A DNA stretch of 64,000 nt from Rhyzopertha dominica (taxonomy: Eukaryota > Arthropoda > Insecta > Coleoptera > Bostrichidae): NCBI GenBank assembly GCA_025024175.1, contig QCXZ01000064.1, positions 26,532,286 to 26,596,285 on the forward strand, written 5' to 3'. Every line of letters starts with the position of its first letter. Within the stretch, counting starts at the first letter, position 1. Shown here in pieces: positions 26,601 to 40,449 of this stretch. A program made the position numbers and the translations under genes. The notes under the pieces were generated by a model. That model searched no databases, was not told the DNA's origin, and saw only the letters and a list, made by a program, of their open reading frames with translations.

Positions 26601-28380
26601 TCGTCAACCAGGCGGGACCCTCTGGACAAGATAAGGCTGATAAAGAAGTTAAATCATGGTGAGCTCAGTAAATGTTCGCGTATCTAGCAAAAATGCAGCT
26701 CTAGACACTGGCACCGAGTGTGGTATTCGAATATCAAATGGGAACTGTCGTTCAACATTTATTTGAAATAGATAGCATTAGGTTCGTACTTAAGCTGATA
26801 TGTGCTGGATACACAATTTGACAGCTAACACATTTCCCACAACATATGAAATGGGTGATTTTTTTAGATGAAACCACTACATATACAAGAAAAATTTTTT
26901 CAGTAAATAGCAGGCTCTCCAAACACAAAATCATAGAACTTTTTCTGCGGAAATGCATCATTTTCATTTTGCCAATTTAAAAAAAAATGAAACTAGTTAC
27001 ATTAAAACATGCTACTGTTTTACATTCTAGAAACTTTTCTAAACATAAAAAAAAATTCTTGCAGAAATATGTCATTTTAATTTTTTAATAAAATCTTTGT
27101 AAACTTTAGAATAACTGAAATTAGTTGTGCAGAAAGTTTTATTCACTTTATATTCTAAATATCATTCTATTCACAAATAAGTTTGCGAAAATACATCTCA
27201 AATAAAACACTTGAAGAAATAAATAAATTGATTTTGGCAAAACCCGATTAAAAAATATTATAGACAACATAAAAATTTAANTTAATCCTCTTCCCGACTT
27301 TTAACACAGATCCATGAATAATACCTATCATCAATTTAATATCTCTTCAGCTCAATAGCAAATAAAAGTAAAAAGGCAAATCTATACTACCATTACTGGC
27401 CTTCCAATTTTCGGCACAGATGCCTGCATTGAAGTAAAAGCATTGATAACCATTTCCTGATATACATATAATAAGAGAGCTCCTATCTTAACGACATGTA
27501 AACATCATCTGTTGAACGTTTTTGTACACGCTTTTTTACGCGATCCAGTTGCCAAGTACAGCTCAAATTATTCTAAAACATACAATATTTTATCGATACA
27601 CAAAAATGGTATATTTCCGCAAAAAAATTACTTCTTTATGTTAAAAAAAATGTCCAGAATGCAAAACCAAAACTTATTCTCATGTTACTGGTTTCAGCTA
27701 TTCTAAGGTCGAGAAAATGAAAATGATGCATTTCCCCAGAAAAAGAAATTGTGACTATGTTTAGGGAGGCATCCAGACACTATAAACAAACATTTCTTCC
27801 ATAACTGATTTCAGTTAAACGAAAGCTGAACGCCCATGAAATTTATATCGTTGCATAAATTTGCGCTTTTAGACGCACGGTCGCATTTTTATCCGGTAAT
27901 TGCATTTACCCGTTACCTGTCGAGGGTATACCGAAAACCAGCTACAAGAACTTGTTACCAATTTGTACAGCCCCCTTTATTGTGATATACCGGCTCGTCC
28001 TACCTGTTATTTTAGGGTATATTTGCCTCGTATTAAAACTAAATCCACCCTGTGCGCCGCTGAACGTCCTTTATCCTTCTCGCACCGTACAACTTTTCCC
28101 CCTTTTCAGTGCGGTGTCGTTTTTAAGTTCAAGGTCGGACCGTAACACGAAAGTGCATCCGTCTTTTCATCTTGCGTGTGTGTTTCGTTGCCCTAAATTG
28201 GCCGCCTCGGCTTTGGAGCAGGGACAATTCGACGGTTGCAAATTCAAACTCTTAATAAAAGATAAATGTACTTGTGCAACTTTTAATACTAGCCTGTGCA
28301 ATTTTTTATACTTATATTTATGAATAACCTACAGGTTTTGAGCTGGGCATTCATAAAGTAGTACGTAATTCTATCCGTTT
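23690..28380. other. Non-coding stretch with a GC-richer patch
   Basis: Mostly AT-rich and featureless, including a TA run at 26410-26424 and Ns near 25116 and 27281. At about 27860-28270 the composition shifts to higher GC and overlapping frames stay open (81 and 123 codons), but neither looks like a known domain. Possibly another decayed element. Confidence 0.45.
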
Positions 28381-28384
28381 AAAT

Positions 28385-28640
28385 ATTCATTATTATCGAT
28401 CTTGCAAATCACGGCTTTTGATGAAATCTCCAATTTCTTTTAATTTTGGAGCAAATAAAACAAAGGGTGGCAAATCTGAACAACAGGATGGGTGCTCAAC
28501 CAACGCAAAGTAATTTTAACAATTCTTTGCAGTCCAGTAAACTTTAGAATAGAAGCGTTGTCTTGCAAAAACAGCACACCTTTGGTAAATTTTCGGAAGC
28601 GTTATTCCGCAATTTTGTTATGTAAACTAATTAGCAACTA
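28385..28640 (-). pseudogene. Mariner transposase fragment (second/third Asp region)
   Basis: The - strand reads RKFTKGVLFLQDNAS (28600-28560), the second catalytic block, and then, after a frame change, HPSCCSDLPPFVLFAPKLKE (about 28495-28430). The latter corresponds to the usual HPPYSPDLAPSD.FLFPKLKE with the third catalytic Asp lost. Only about 80 residues survive. Confidence 0.7.
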
Positions 28641-28649
28641 ATGTAATAC

Positions 28650-31600
28650 TTTTACTCTATTCCAAATAATATGTTAGAATTATGGATAAATAGAAACAGT
28701 TAACTTGGGTTGCAGTTAATAACAGAATCCCATTTCCATAGCAATAATTTTGATTTTTAAGAAGTGTCATTAAGTTTTACGTCAAAAAATTAAACCATGT
28801 AGCAGCTATATTCAAAACAAAAACATAGCAGTGATAAAATCAACAAATTCGAATATGGAGCTATCATAAAGTACTATAAAGATTACAAGGTCAGGAGATT
28901 TACTAAAATGATATCGCAAATATCGCCTGCTCTTAAAAAAGGAAAATTTTCCATTCAAGATGACCATGTCAACTTCTGAAAATACAGTACATGCCAATGT
29001 TATACAAAGTGGACTAAAATCAGTGGCGTAGCCCAAGACCCATGAAGGACCATGGTTTTGAAGGGGTGGCAGGGCTCTTTAAAATAAGTTTAAGTGGACG
29101 TAAAAATTCTGTGTTAGGCTAACAACATATCAATACCCCCTAGTAATAAGTCGATTCAAAAAATTTTCATAGCCTAGATTTTTCAGATAAATGCACTCTT
29201 CAAAAAAATGACAATCACTGTCTTTGACTATCATCCGTCACCGATAGAGAAGTAAATATTTTTCCGTAAGTAGCATAGAACAAAATCGGAACAAAGCTGT
29301 TAATGAACGAAAGAGTAGCTGATAGATTACAGGATGGAAACATGACTCAAATAATCAACCTTATTACTAACTGTAATATTGTAACTTGCAACACAAAGTA
29401 TAAATGTGATATGTAGGTAATTAAAATATGCTATACTGAAATTTAACAGGTCAAATTGAAAGTGGACACAACATGTCTTTATTTGGACCTTAATCATTGA
29501 AATGCCGGTATAAAAGCAAATAAAAGAAATGTTAAGAAAATTTTAAGATACTGAATACTGATGTTTAGGTGATATTTATCATTTTGCCACTTTCTTAGTT
29601 AGGAAAATTTTAACAACCCAGAAACATTATTTGGTCCTCAACCATCGAGATACCAATACAAAACCCACGATAGTTATACAACAGCATTATCATTCAAGAA
29701 AGTGAGAAAAAATGATAAAGGCAATTGATTTAATATACATGATAACAGAAAACCAGCTCAGTCGGCCGATCAACACAGAATTCAATCAACAGTGGATATT
29801 TCGAAACCTTCTCTTCACTGAAAATGTTCGAGGTTAACGGAACTTATCCGCGACGCGACGGTTTAAAACATGACATTTCGCACCATCTTTGTCTGTCAAC
29901 AACTCATAAGTGACTTGATGACTTTTATAAGTGAACGCCCGTTATAAATAGCATAATTATGCAACTGAATCAAAAAAAAAACTATAGTATTTCTTTACCG
30001 TCGATTTATTTCTTGGGCATTTTTTTCAATCATAGGCTTTATTAAGATCTAATTCTGTACCAAGAAAACTGTATTTTACCTGTAAGCGACATCAAGTTGC
30101 ATCCTTATTTATTTTCACACCCGTACACAGATAATTATCTAAGGTTTTTGAAGTAGGAACACTGTGGAAAAAACATTATTTTCGTCGGAACAAGTCTCCT
30201 GTAGCTAAAAAAATCCGTTTATATACACAATCTGTTCTTCGATCCACCTACACTTCAGCAACCATTTTTGTCTTTTTTTTTCATTTATAATAGGAAATAA
30301 ATTTTAATTCATGTAACTACCACAAGTATTTAAAATTACTAATCGGAGCTCAATCGAAAACTAAAGAAAATCGTTATTTTTGGAGGACAGACAACCTAAA
30401 CCGAATCCATATATGTGTGTATGTATATTTTATAATGAACAGGAGCGAAAACCGTTAGGAAAAAACTGCTAAAAACCACGATTTCATGTCGTCGAACACC
30501 ATTTACAACAAAGTAACAATAGGTACCATCAAAATTACATTCTACCATTTATCCTATTCTAACGCATTTTTCTTTATCATACCATATATTTTCTTAATTA
30601 GGGTATCATTTACATTCTAAAACTAATTTATGGTACGATTAATAAAGGAATTAATTTTAGAATGCCTTGCNATTAAACAAACCATTTCACATCCGAATGA
30701 CATAAACAAAGTAATAATTTTACCGCATGGGTAAAATACTCCTATTTATTTACGTGTTACATAGTTTCTTTTTTAGCTTCCTTCCTTTATTGCGGAAATA
30801 AGACTCACTCTAGACCAAGAAGCAGTAAAGTTACCAAGCAATGAAAACTGATAGATATATAATAATTGTTTTTAAAATAACTTTAGACTCCTGTAACGGA
30901 TGTTCGAAAAAAGTTTTATTGGAGACAACGACCTCATGCAGTGCATGTCAAATTACGTCACTACATTACTTTTCCTCTTTTTAATATTTCGATTCAGGCC
31001 CCTCTACCAAACGTTTCGCATTTGCGTTTGTCAAAATTGTAAATGTAAAAAGAAGCATAAAAGGTTAGCCAATCCAAATACTATCACATGCAATGATCGA
31101 AAAACAAATACATAAAATAAATAACGGCATAGGTAACTATAATGTGATTAACAATTTTAAGATTAACTATTTTTAGTTAAATTGTGCTTCATAAACGACA
31201 TTCATAAAACAAACCTATTTGAAATACTGAAACTGTAGAATATCAGTTTTGAGTACCATCAACAAATGGTGACATTACCTTGAATACAATAAGGATGAAA
31301 ATAAACATAATTGCATGTTATAGCCTACGCTGAATCGAGGAAGTAAAAGTTCAATATTCATACATTTATAACCAATATTTACAAGTTGCTGAAAAACTTT
31401 GCCAGTCCACACCGTAAATTAAACATTTTCTAATGGGACAATTACGGCAAGTTTTTCAAAACTTCCATCTTTCAGCACAGTTAAACATATCACGCGAAAT
31501 AATAATTTATCGCGTACATGCAATAAATTATAATTTCACATTCAGATATCCTTACCGAGAGTAATTGTTCTGCTAATTTTCTCATTATATAAGCAATTAC

Positions 31601-33900
31601 AACAGTAAACACACCTTACTTGGACGGACAAACAGAAATAAGTTACGCCCAGTGAACAGAACGAAAAAATCAGTTTTCTGCGATACGCGCGCTTTGTGAA
31701 AAAGTCGATTTTGTGACTTATTCATGGTCTAATTAACAAGCGTGTCAAAAAATTAATGCTTTACTGACAAAAATATTGATCTCACTAGACAGCAGAAACT
31801 GCTTTTGAAACAAGCTATTGTGCTACAATTGCAGATATGACACGGTTAGCTCCCATTTACCATAATTACCCATTACAAAATACGTCTCTATATTTATTAA
31901 TTTGACATTTAAACTTAGATTGCCGCAATGGAATAGGATTATTTTTGTGTCTGATTCGTTACCTAATACCTGCAGCGCCTACAATTAGCTCTTATTTATC
32001 AATTTGTTCGCTATTCAGTTTTTTGTACCTGTACGAACATTAATTAGGTATCGAACTCGCCTTATCGAACTATCGTACTAAGCAAATGTATTCTATTTCG
32101 CTTTTACTTTACGGATATTAATTGTATAAAAGACTATTACAGATACAAACACAATAATTACTAATTACAGGTGTTTTCTTTTCAATCCAACACGTGTAAT
32201 GATATCTACTAATTACTGTATTATACAGCACTGTCATTGTGTATGTGAAAGATGGGAAATCGATCTGATTAATAAATCATTAGGTGGCATGTACTGGAGC
32301 TCGAACGAGACCGTTTAGAACAAAATATGAATTGAGGTATCTCAACTTAATGACATTAATAGAAGATTTATTATTAATTTTCTACAGAACCATGTATTTT
32401 GTACATCCAGTAAAATATATCAGGGTATCCAAGGTCCAAGAAATCATGATGAATAAAAAAAAGCGAATCAAAAAACTCATAAGGTTCGAAATGGAACGGC
32501 GGAACAAAGCAGATAGGTGTCAAAATGATCGAAATGGGCGAGACAACTAGCACTGTAGCATTGACAATATACAGAGGAGTATAAAATGTGCAATGAAAAA
32601 AGCGAAAAGCAGAAGGCATGCAAAATAGAAGAAAATGATAAAATAGAATCCTTGTTACATTTAATAAACTGGGAAGCAACTGTTGGACTGTTGCAAGTTT
32701 TAATGTCTGAAAAATAATAAATTTATGTTTCCAGCATGACTTATGCCATATTACGAGTTTCTACATCATGCGCCTAGCTTCTTGGGAGGGGTCGTTTTCT
32801 AGCCTCTGTTTGACAGGCAAACTTTGTAATAGAATAATATAAATTCTGTTGGAAATTTTGCCTTATTAATAAGAATATAACTGACTTGAACAGGCCACTT
32901 TCTACGGATTGATATACGACCTTCCCTCAAACCACTCCAAAAAAAATCATGTACGTAAAACTTCCATCACTACAATGTAAAGTATCAGTCGTCATAGGCA
33001 CACAACCCTGGTCATCAGAAACTTTTGAAAATAAAACTAATAATATATCTTCAGCTTTTCCAAAACTGAATAAAAAAGGTCTCTAATAAAAATATATAGT
33101 TAGAATAATAAGTGTTTTAATATATAACGCTGAATGTAAAGACACGGACACACTTATCTATATCAAGATACGTCATTTTCTCTTGCAATAGCAATTTGTA
33201 CGCATAAAATCGCTTTAGAAACGCATTTAATAAAATTACAGTTAATTCTTGACAGCCTCAAGTCCACGAGTTACGATAATCCGTATAAATCCCACATGCA
33301 GACGTCGAAGTATTAAAACAACTGTACATGCAAACACAAAAACAATTATTAAGGCGACGATTTACGCTAACTGACCACATTAACGTCCACCGTGCAATTT
33401 TAACCTTTTACTCGTGCACAGCACACGCCGTTTCAGAACAGAAAATCTGCACGCCGGAGAATTGAAAATTGTTAAGTTCATCGTCCATGCACAACCGGTG
33501 CATACGACAAAAGCCTAACGGACCGCCGTTGACGACTAGATTTTTCGGAAATGGACGACCCTGTTTCACTATTTCCTGCGCTGGTTCATATATTCATTTA
33601 TTAAGTACGAGTGACATACTCACATACTCAATTATTATGTTTCTACAGTCCTGGACTTTGAAAATGAAACTATCTATGTGGGTTGAGTGCGTGGGATAAT
33701 TTATTTTCAAGTAGTTCAATACTANTAGCTAAACAAATATTGCTGCTTCGCAATAGCTCCANCCTGTTCNGTCGTTTCATTTTCAAAATCCACCAGGGTA
33801 TAGTTCTTAAGAATGAAAATAAGAAAACGGCTTACAAGTCAAAGAAATGCTACAAAGGACCCGTTTATGGTGATGTTCAAGTGTGTTCTTAGGGGTACAC
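28650..33900. other. Non-coding stretch, nothing firm
   Basis: AT-rich sequence without a recognisable domain. A single hAT-like terminus, CAGTGGCGTAGCC, occurs at 29021-29033, but I did not find its inverted partner. A GC-richer patch at 33370-33590 shows no gene. Confidence 0.5.
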
Positions 33901-33912
33901 AAAGGTGTTTTT

Positions 33913-34682
33913 ACTTCCACATTGTATTGTATTGTATTGTATCGCGAAAACAATTTTCAAAATTTTTTATTTGCTCATTTGCTTTAAAATGGTCTGTGTG
34001 TCTGTGGTTTTGTTTGTGGACACAATAAAATTTGGCAAACGTATAGATCTCAACTACCCAAAGCGACCTATTGTTTTTGGGGTAAGTAGAGTATTACTAA
34101 GGGGGACAACTACCCTTTTTTGCAAATTTTTATTTTTTTATTTTTTTTTCGTTTTAGTATGTGATTAGTAGTATAACTGTGAATATTATTCGCTCTTATA
34201 AATTTACGGTGCAGCAAACTGTTTAGAAGATATTAGCAAAAAAGCGTCACTTAAAGAAAACGGTTTTTCCTAAATATCTCCGAATATATTTAATATATTC
34301 AAAAAATGAAAATGCCATCAGATAAGAAATAAAATTTCTCACAAAAAGTGTCCTAAAATATTTATTCAAAATTTTGACATTTTTGAAATATTTCCAAAAA
34401 ACCTATTTTGGTACCTGCTCGTATGATTTTTTTAAATTTTGGTATTATATAGAAAATCAAATTTCTGATCAGAAAGCACTCTTGTAATTTTTTTGTAAAG
34501 TTAATAATTTTCGAGTTATTTGGAAAAAGCAGATTTTAAAATTTATATATTTTTGCTAATAACACGAGGACTTTGTCTTAGAAAAAATGTGTAAAGAGAC
34601 AAAATGCTCAAAATCTGATTACTAATCGTATAGTATAAGAAATAAAAACGTAAATGTCATTTTGACAATTGGATATCGAAGT
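33913..34682. repeat. Left inverted unit of the 4.7-kb element
   Basis: Inverted copy of 37806-38593. It starts ACTTCCACAT and ends GGATATCGAAGT, so the unit itself has inverted ends, like a free-standing miniature element. An (ATTGT)4 run lies just inside the outer end at 33921-33940. Confidence 0.75.
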
Positions 34683-35359
34683 ATTGATGCAATTTGCAGC
34701 GGTTTTTCCCATGTTAACATGCTTTTTCTTAAAAAGCAAAATATTTTGCCCCCAAAAAAAATTTTTTGTTTTTATTTGTTTTCCCTGTGCATTATCCATA
34801 ACAATATTCAATTTCGTTGGCAAACTGAATATACTATTTCGATCCATCATCTTACCTCGCAGGTCCTAATGACATTTAAAAGATATGAGTCATCTTTGCC
34901 TGCATCAACCCCAACCAATATTTTCCAAGTAAATCGATTAAAAATCTGTTGTTGCAAATGAACGGCGTTCACAAGAGTAGAGGGGATAAGGTTGATAAAA
35001 ACACCTACATAAATTAAAGAGAAAGTCGAGAACCTTTAGTATTCATACAAATTTTGAAAGAAAGTGGCAAAATGTGGCGTCGGGGGGAATGTGAATGTGA
35101 AGAAGACAACTTCGAAGTTGGAAACGATGAACCTGATGAAATCTTGGATGAAAATTAATTTTAGAAGATCTGGACGGTATGTATAATTTTACCAAAATTC
35201 TCCCCATAATTTGCTTTAAAAAATTATGTATTTTTTGTAATTTAAAATAAAATCAAACGCTTAAGGAATTAGAAAATTTAAATAATTTATCTAAATAGTA
35301 ATATTAATTAAATGAGTTTGTAATTAATTTAATTTAATTTTAGATGACCCACGGCCAGC

Positions 35360-36240
35360 AATAAATCGAAATCCCATGTGTCAGTGGATACAAAAGTTGT
35401 TATACGAAATCTATTCAACTTTTTCCTTGAAAAGGGGATGGAAGGGTCCTCTAAAATTAGGAAGATCTTATTTGGCCCAACAACAAAAGCCAAGACAACA
35501 TTGCTGATTCTTTTTAGGATGGAGAAATAGAAGAGATGAAAAACATTATATACGGAATGTATGAACTTCGGAATCGATCAAAGCTGATTTTAATAAACAG
35601 GGACTTGAATGCAAATATAGCATCGTAACTTTAGCAAAAAAATATTTTAAAAATTAGGATCAAATATAAAGCAATTAAAAAGATTATCCATAATGGAAAG
35701 TGAACAGCTCAAGCGATGGCAAACCGAATTTATTCAAAAAGTTACCGAACTGAAAATAGATCCATTTTCTATTTGGACGAGACTTGGTTTGAACACGCAT
35801 GATGTCACTGCCAAGGGCTGGATTGATGGGTCACTGCGATCTCAATTAAAAACACCTCCCTGCAGAAGAAAGCGACTAATTATTTTAAACGCTTGCCGAG
35901 CAAGATAATGGGTTCCGAATACTTTGTTAATTTCAGCAAAAAAATATGTCAAATGTAGTGCTGATTGCCACTCAGACGTGAACCACACATTATTCGAAGA
36001 GTGGTTCGAAAAGCAACTTATACCAGTTTTCAGGACAACTCAATTATTGTTATGAATAATGCTTCTTATCTTTCTCGGCAACATAACAAAATCCCGAAAA
36101 ATGCATTTTGAAAATAGACAATTTTTAGAAGAAAATAATTTGCCTTTTCCCGAGAAAGCGAAAAAGGGACGCGGTCTATCCCAAAAAGACTGGCCGCAAA
36201 AGGATATGTTCCTATATTTCATGTAGTTTAGATTTATCAA
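35360..36240 (+). pseudogene. Truncated DDE transposase of the long-inverted-repeat element
   Basis: N-terminal region VSVDTKVVIRNLFNFFLEKG near 35385, then ESEQLKRWQTEFIQKVTEL near 35695. The first catalytic block YLDETWFEHA (Asp codon 35776-35778) is in one frame, continuing as TAKGWIDGSLRSQLKTPP and RKRLIILNACRA in the next frame. NHTLFEEWFEKQLIPVF is near 35985. The second catalytic block reads IIVMNNASY, with Asn (36055-36057) where Asp is expected. It ends with NRQFLEENNLPFPEKAKKG. These resemble the DDE_3-type (IS630/Tc1/mariner-related) transposases common in insects. The third acidic residue and the whole C-terminus are missing, and there are at least three frameshifts. Confidence 0.65.
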
Positions 36241-37805
36241 TAAATAATCAATTTTGTGGACACATTTTTTTCTTCATCAGCACAAGTTTCTATTTTCTAT
36301 TTTACAAAACAAAATATATAAAATAATAATAAAAAATTTATTAAAATTGCTAATACAGTAAAAACGATTGATGATAAGCTTATTGGTGTATTACTAAAAT
36401 CAAAAAATTCCCCGGTTTGCACATTTGAAAAATTAAACCGTTCCATAAAAAAAATATGAATATACAAAATCTTTTTTTGTCTGCAAATATACAAGCTCTA
36501 ACTTTTTTCTTAATAAAATATTATGAATGTTTTGTGATGTACGTCAGAGAGATATTTCTCATAACAAAACTAGCCACGACTAAAATAAATAATCTTCTAA
36601 ATAGTTCAGCATTTTTTAAAGAAGTCAAAGCACATATAATATTTTGTCAGCTTATACAAAACCAATTAACAATAATAAATTTTTATCCTTTCTTAATACT
36701 TGGCATTAATGTTTTTTTATTAATTTGTTAAAAAACTGTCACATTCTCAGTTTCTAAAAATACTAAATACTGATGAGAAACTGCTAAATAAAAACATAAA
36801 AGACAATAATGCTTTAATAACATTTGCAATCATGCTTACTACGATAATTTAATATTCATTTTTACACACTTTAAAACAAACGATACGTTTTAATAATCAA
36901 GTCGTTAAGAGTTTAATTTTCACTTAATGACTGCTATTACGTTGCAATGGGTGGTTTTAAGCAGCTTTAGCTATTTATAACATGCAGTACACACAAATAA
37001 ACTGCCCACAAAACTAGAAGTTACCTTGCCATGACCTAAGTATATATGCGGCTATGTTGAACTGCAGTAGCCGAGCTTTATAAGCAAAATCGTCCGAATT
37101 GATTTATCTATTAATTTCCTACTCAGAAAACATAATATCATCAAACAGCTGAGACAACAAAGAAACAAAACTGTGCTAGGATTACGGCGTATCATTTTTA
37201 CTGCCTTTTCTCAAACGGACAGTACAGTGAACGAAATTAAACATAACGGATTATCCCATTAAGTATTTACTGCAGTCTTTTATATCCAGTTTAAAAGTCC
37301 ATTAGCTATTTTAATGCTGCACAGCTCTCTCCTTTACTATTCGTGCCTCTCATTTACTGGGTGTAAACATCGAAAAGTATTTGAGAAAACGATGCACTTC
37401 AGTGTAATTATTATTAATCGATTATTTGTTACACTAACGAGACAATGAAAAATGTATCAAGTGTAAAATACGATGTAAAAACTTTGTTATTTAAAAAGAG
37501 GTACTAAAAATTGTGAAACTTGTGGGGTCTTTTTGCTTTTGAATCAAGGTCATATTATAGCTTTTGTACTATCGGAACGCTGAACCTATCTGAGAGACCA
37601 TGCCAAGAACAGCCACCGCCTAAAAAGCTATAGATATTGTATTTTATAAGTAAATCGGATCACAAGATAATTATTTTTTGTCGAGTTAGATATGCCAACA
37701 AAATTGTAATCGTCCAAATATCAGAATCTTTTACGTTCAAAAATTATCTCACAGTGTCAATAAGAGAACGATATGTAATGAAAAACCGCTGCAAATTGAA
37801 TCAAT

Positions 37806-38593
37806 ACTTCCACATCCAATTGTCAAAATGACATTTACGTTTTTATTTCTTATACTATACGATTAGTAATAAGGTTTTGAGCATTATTCTCTCTACACAT
37901 TTTTTTCTAAGACAAACAGTCCTCGTGATATTAGCAAAAATACATAAATTTTAAAATCGTTTTTTCCAAATAACTCGAAAATTATTAACTTAACAAAAAA
38001 ATTACAAGAGCGCTTTCTGATCATAAATTTGATTTTCTATATAATACCAAATCGTACAAGCAGGGTCCAAAATAGGTTTTTTGGAAATTTTTTGAAAATG
38101 TCAAAATTTTTAATAAATTTTCTAAGACACTTTTTGTGAGAAGTTGTTTTCCCGTCTGATGGTATTTTCATTTTTTGAATATACTGAATATATTCAGAGA
38201 TATTTAGGTAAACCGTTTTCTTTAAGTGGCGCTTTTTTGCTAATATCTTCTAAACAGTTTGCTGCACCGAAAATTTATAAGAACGAATAACACTCGCAGT
38301 TATACTACTCATCACATACTAAAACGAAATAAAAATAAAAAAATAATAAAAATTTGAAAAAAGGGTAGTTATCCCCCAATTTCGCCCCCTTTCCGATACC
38401 CTACTTACCCCACAAACAATATGTCGCTTTGGGTAGTTGAGATTTTATACGTTTGCCAAATTTCAAGTTCATATATTAAGTCTTTCGAAAGTTATTTTTT
38501 GCGTTTTCGACCATTTTAAAGCGAATGAGCAAATAAACATTTTTGAAAATTTTTTTCGCGATACAATACTTCCCATCCGTTGGATGTGGAAGT
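37806..38593. repeat. Right inverted unit of the 4.7-kb element
   Basis: 788 bp bounded by perfect 12-bp inverted ends (ACTTCCACATCC at 37806-37817, GGATGTGGAAGT at 38582-38593). It is the inverted counterpart of 33913-34682. Confidence 0.75.
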
Positions 38594-39510
38594 AAAATAA
38601 TGTCAAATATTTTTTTTTATTATGATCAACAATGAAATTTCATATGTCACGTCGAAAACAAAGTCGGTATGTCGTACATATGAAATGAACATGTAAAATA
38701 ATTTTATAATACGAGTATGCTACAAATTTTGGACACAAGGATTTCGCGTTACAGTAAGTGGCCGATAATTTACTTGTCAATATGATCACAATATTTACTT
38801 GTATTTGTAATTTTTACTACAAGCAAATTTTTTGTCACAGTTGTATTAATAAATTTATTTTCATGACTGACTTCATATTTTGGGAGTAAACTTCATACTT
38901 TAAATTTTATTTCGTAATATTATGTATAACTATTTCGGGATCTTTGCAATACTGTGTTTCCTAAAAGAAATAGTCGGTACCAAAATAAAATACCAAATAA
39001 AATACAATTATATAACTGGATTTCCAGAAAATTCTTTCTGAATTTATGATCAAACTTCGGACCCAAATTTGCAGTTTATGCTTGTGAGGTTATAGTCTAT
39101 AGTAGGTATAGTGAGAGTAGCAACATATTTATTTGGGCATGCCTATCCAGAACTTCCCCTTGATAGAGAGAATGTTCTTGGCAGGCATGTAGAAACGTAA
39201 GCATTTAACATTTATTTGTTGGTATATATTACAAGCATCTATTATGATTATGTTGTTGTTTACTACTACTATTATTACTGTTCACCTAGTTAAGAAGTAT
39301 CGTTTGTTTAAAAAATTATGGACAAGTTAGCATGCTGAAGTGTATTGGAGTCTCTTGGTTTAATAAAAAACGAATTAATAAACTAATTAAGAAAAAACTG
39401 AACAAAAAAAAACCAGCGATTTTCAAACATGGAAGTTGATTGAAACAAAAATATGGATCAAGAAAATTCAGAAGTACAAATTCCGACAGAGATTACATCT
39501 AGGTATATGT

Positions 39511-39655
39511 GAAAATTCACCCATTACTATTATTGATGCTGAACGAAGCCTTTCAGTCTTTAAACTCATGTTTACCGATCGTCTAAATTGTTGCAAAATT
39601 TGGAAAGGTATTTGATTATAAAATGCTTTTATGTGCTTTAAATAAAAGTTTCATC
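39511..39655 (+). pseudogene. hAT transposase C-terminal (dimerisation) remnant
   Basis: Reads NSPITIIDAERSLSVFKLMF and TDRLN, then, after a one-base shift, LQNLERYLIIKCFYVL and a stop. This matches the conserved hAT C-terminal dimerisation block (A/S-ERxFSxxK ... NLxxxL). An AATAAA lies directly after the stop (about 39641), as in a real 3' end. Nothing of the catalytic core is visible upstream. Confidence 0.6.
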
Positions 39656-40060
39656 TAATCAACTTATTTCCGATTATACAGGATGTACTGATTCTTCCGA
39701 GTGTTTTCAAATGGAACACCCTGCATATAAGTAATTGCATTTTTTAATTCTTCCTTAAAAATAAACGGTACTTTGATAAACAGGCATTGGGTCAAATCCG
39801 CACCGTTTGGGCGTTATTTAGCATTTTTGAGAGAAAAAAACATTGCATCATTGAGTTATGCAAATGATTAACCATCGTCCATAAATAATTTGATTGATTT
39901 CATCTTACAAAACAAATTTTTAATTTGTGGCGTCTTATTCCAACCGTAATCGCAATAGGCGATGGAAAACAAATGATTCGCTGATATCCGCGAATCAAGT
40001 TATAACATTCTACACTTGTGGCAGCATTTGACGCTTGAACTTTTTTTGCGTTTTGTATCC

Positions 40061-40440
40061 AAAATGAGTAATTTCTCTCGAATTGAGTTAATTTTGTATT
40101 CGGCTAATGTGACAAAAACTATTCACTCGCAACTAGAATATATAAAACAGGATATCCATAGCAGCATGGACGCTCACGAAAGGAAAGGTTTCGAAATTTG
40201 CTGGACAGATTTCTGAACACGTGACCCGTTGAGTATTAGAAACGTTAAACGAAGAAAACGAGTTTTCTGTTTTGGTCTCATTTATGGAGGACCTCTATAA
40301 AAGTACCTACAAGATCGCGATACAGCTATAAGTCGAACTTCACCGAGAAGAATTCTACACTAACACACATTCCATCTCTAACATATGCAACCCCAAGAAT
40401 ACAATTCGAGAATTTCCGAAAAATGAACAAAGTTTAAAAA
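40061..40440 (+). pseudogene. Mariner-like transposase N-terminal (DNA-binding) remnant
   Basis: MSNFSRIELI opens the reading (ATG 40063-40065). The next frame gives CDKNYSLATRIYKTGYP, RKERFRNLLDRFLNT and VEYxKRxTKKT, with five stops. ISRTSPRRIL and HMQPQE follow near 40330-40390. The order matches the paired helix-turn-helix region of DD41D-type mariner-like transposases. The catalytic part is absent. Mariner-end-like motifs (ACAGGATGT, ACACCCTGC) sit upstream near 39680-39735. Confidence 0.6.
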
Positions 40441-40449
40441 ATCGGGTAA

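Larger units (their letters stand above)
33909..38595 (+). mobile_element. 4.7-kb DNA transposon with 0.8-kb inverted terminal units
   Basis: The first about 800 bp (33909-34708) and the last about 815 bp (37780-38595) are inverted copies of one another, traceable almost continuously. Shared landmarks include GTATCGCGAAAA, CTACCCAAAGCGAC, TAAACAGTTTGCTGCACCG (as complement) and GTCATTTTGACAATTGGAT. The 3.1-kb interior carries a broken DDE transposase on the + strand (35360-36240). No clear target duplication can be read at the ends, so boundaries are approximate. Divergence between the copies (substitutions and small indels) indicates an old insertion. Confidence 0.8.

Noticed and set aside
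27952..28323. 123-codon frame on the + strand
   Set aside because: An overlapping frame is also open and neither looks like a known domain; kept only as a GC-richer patch.
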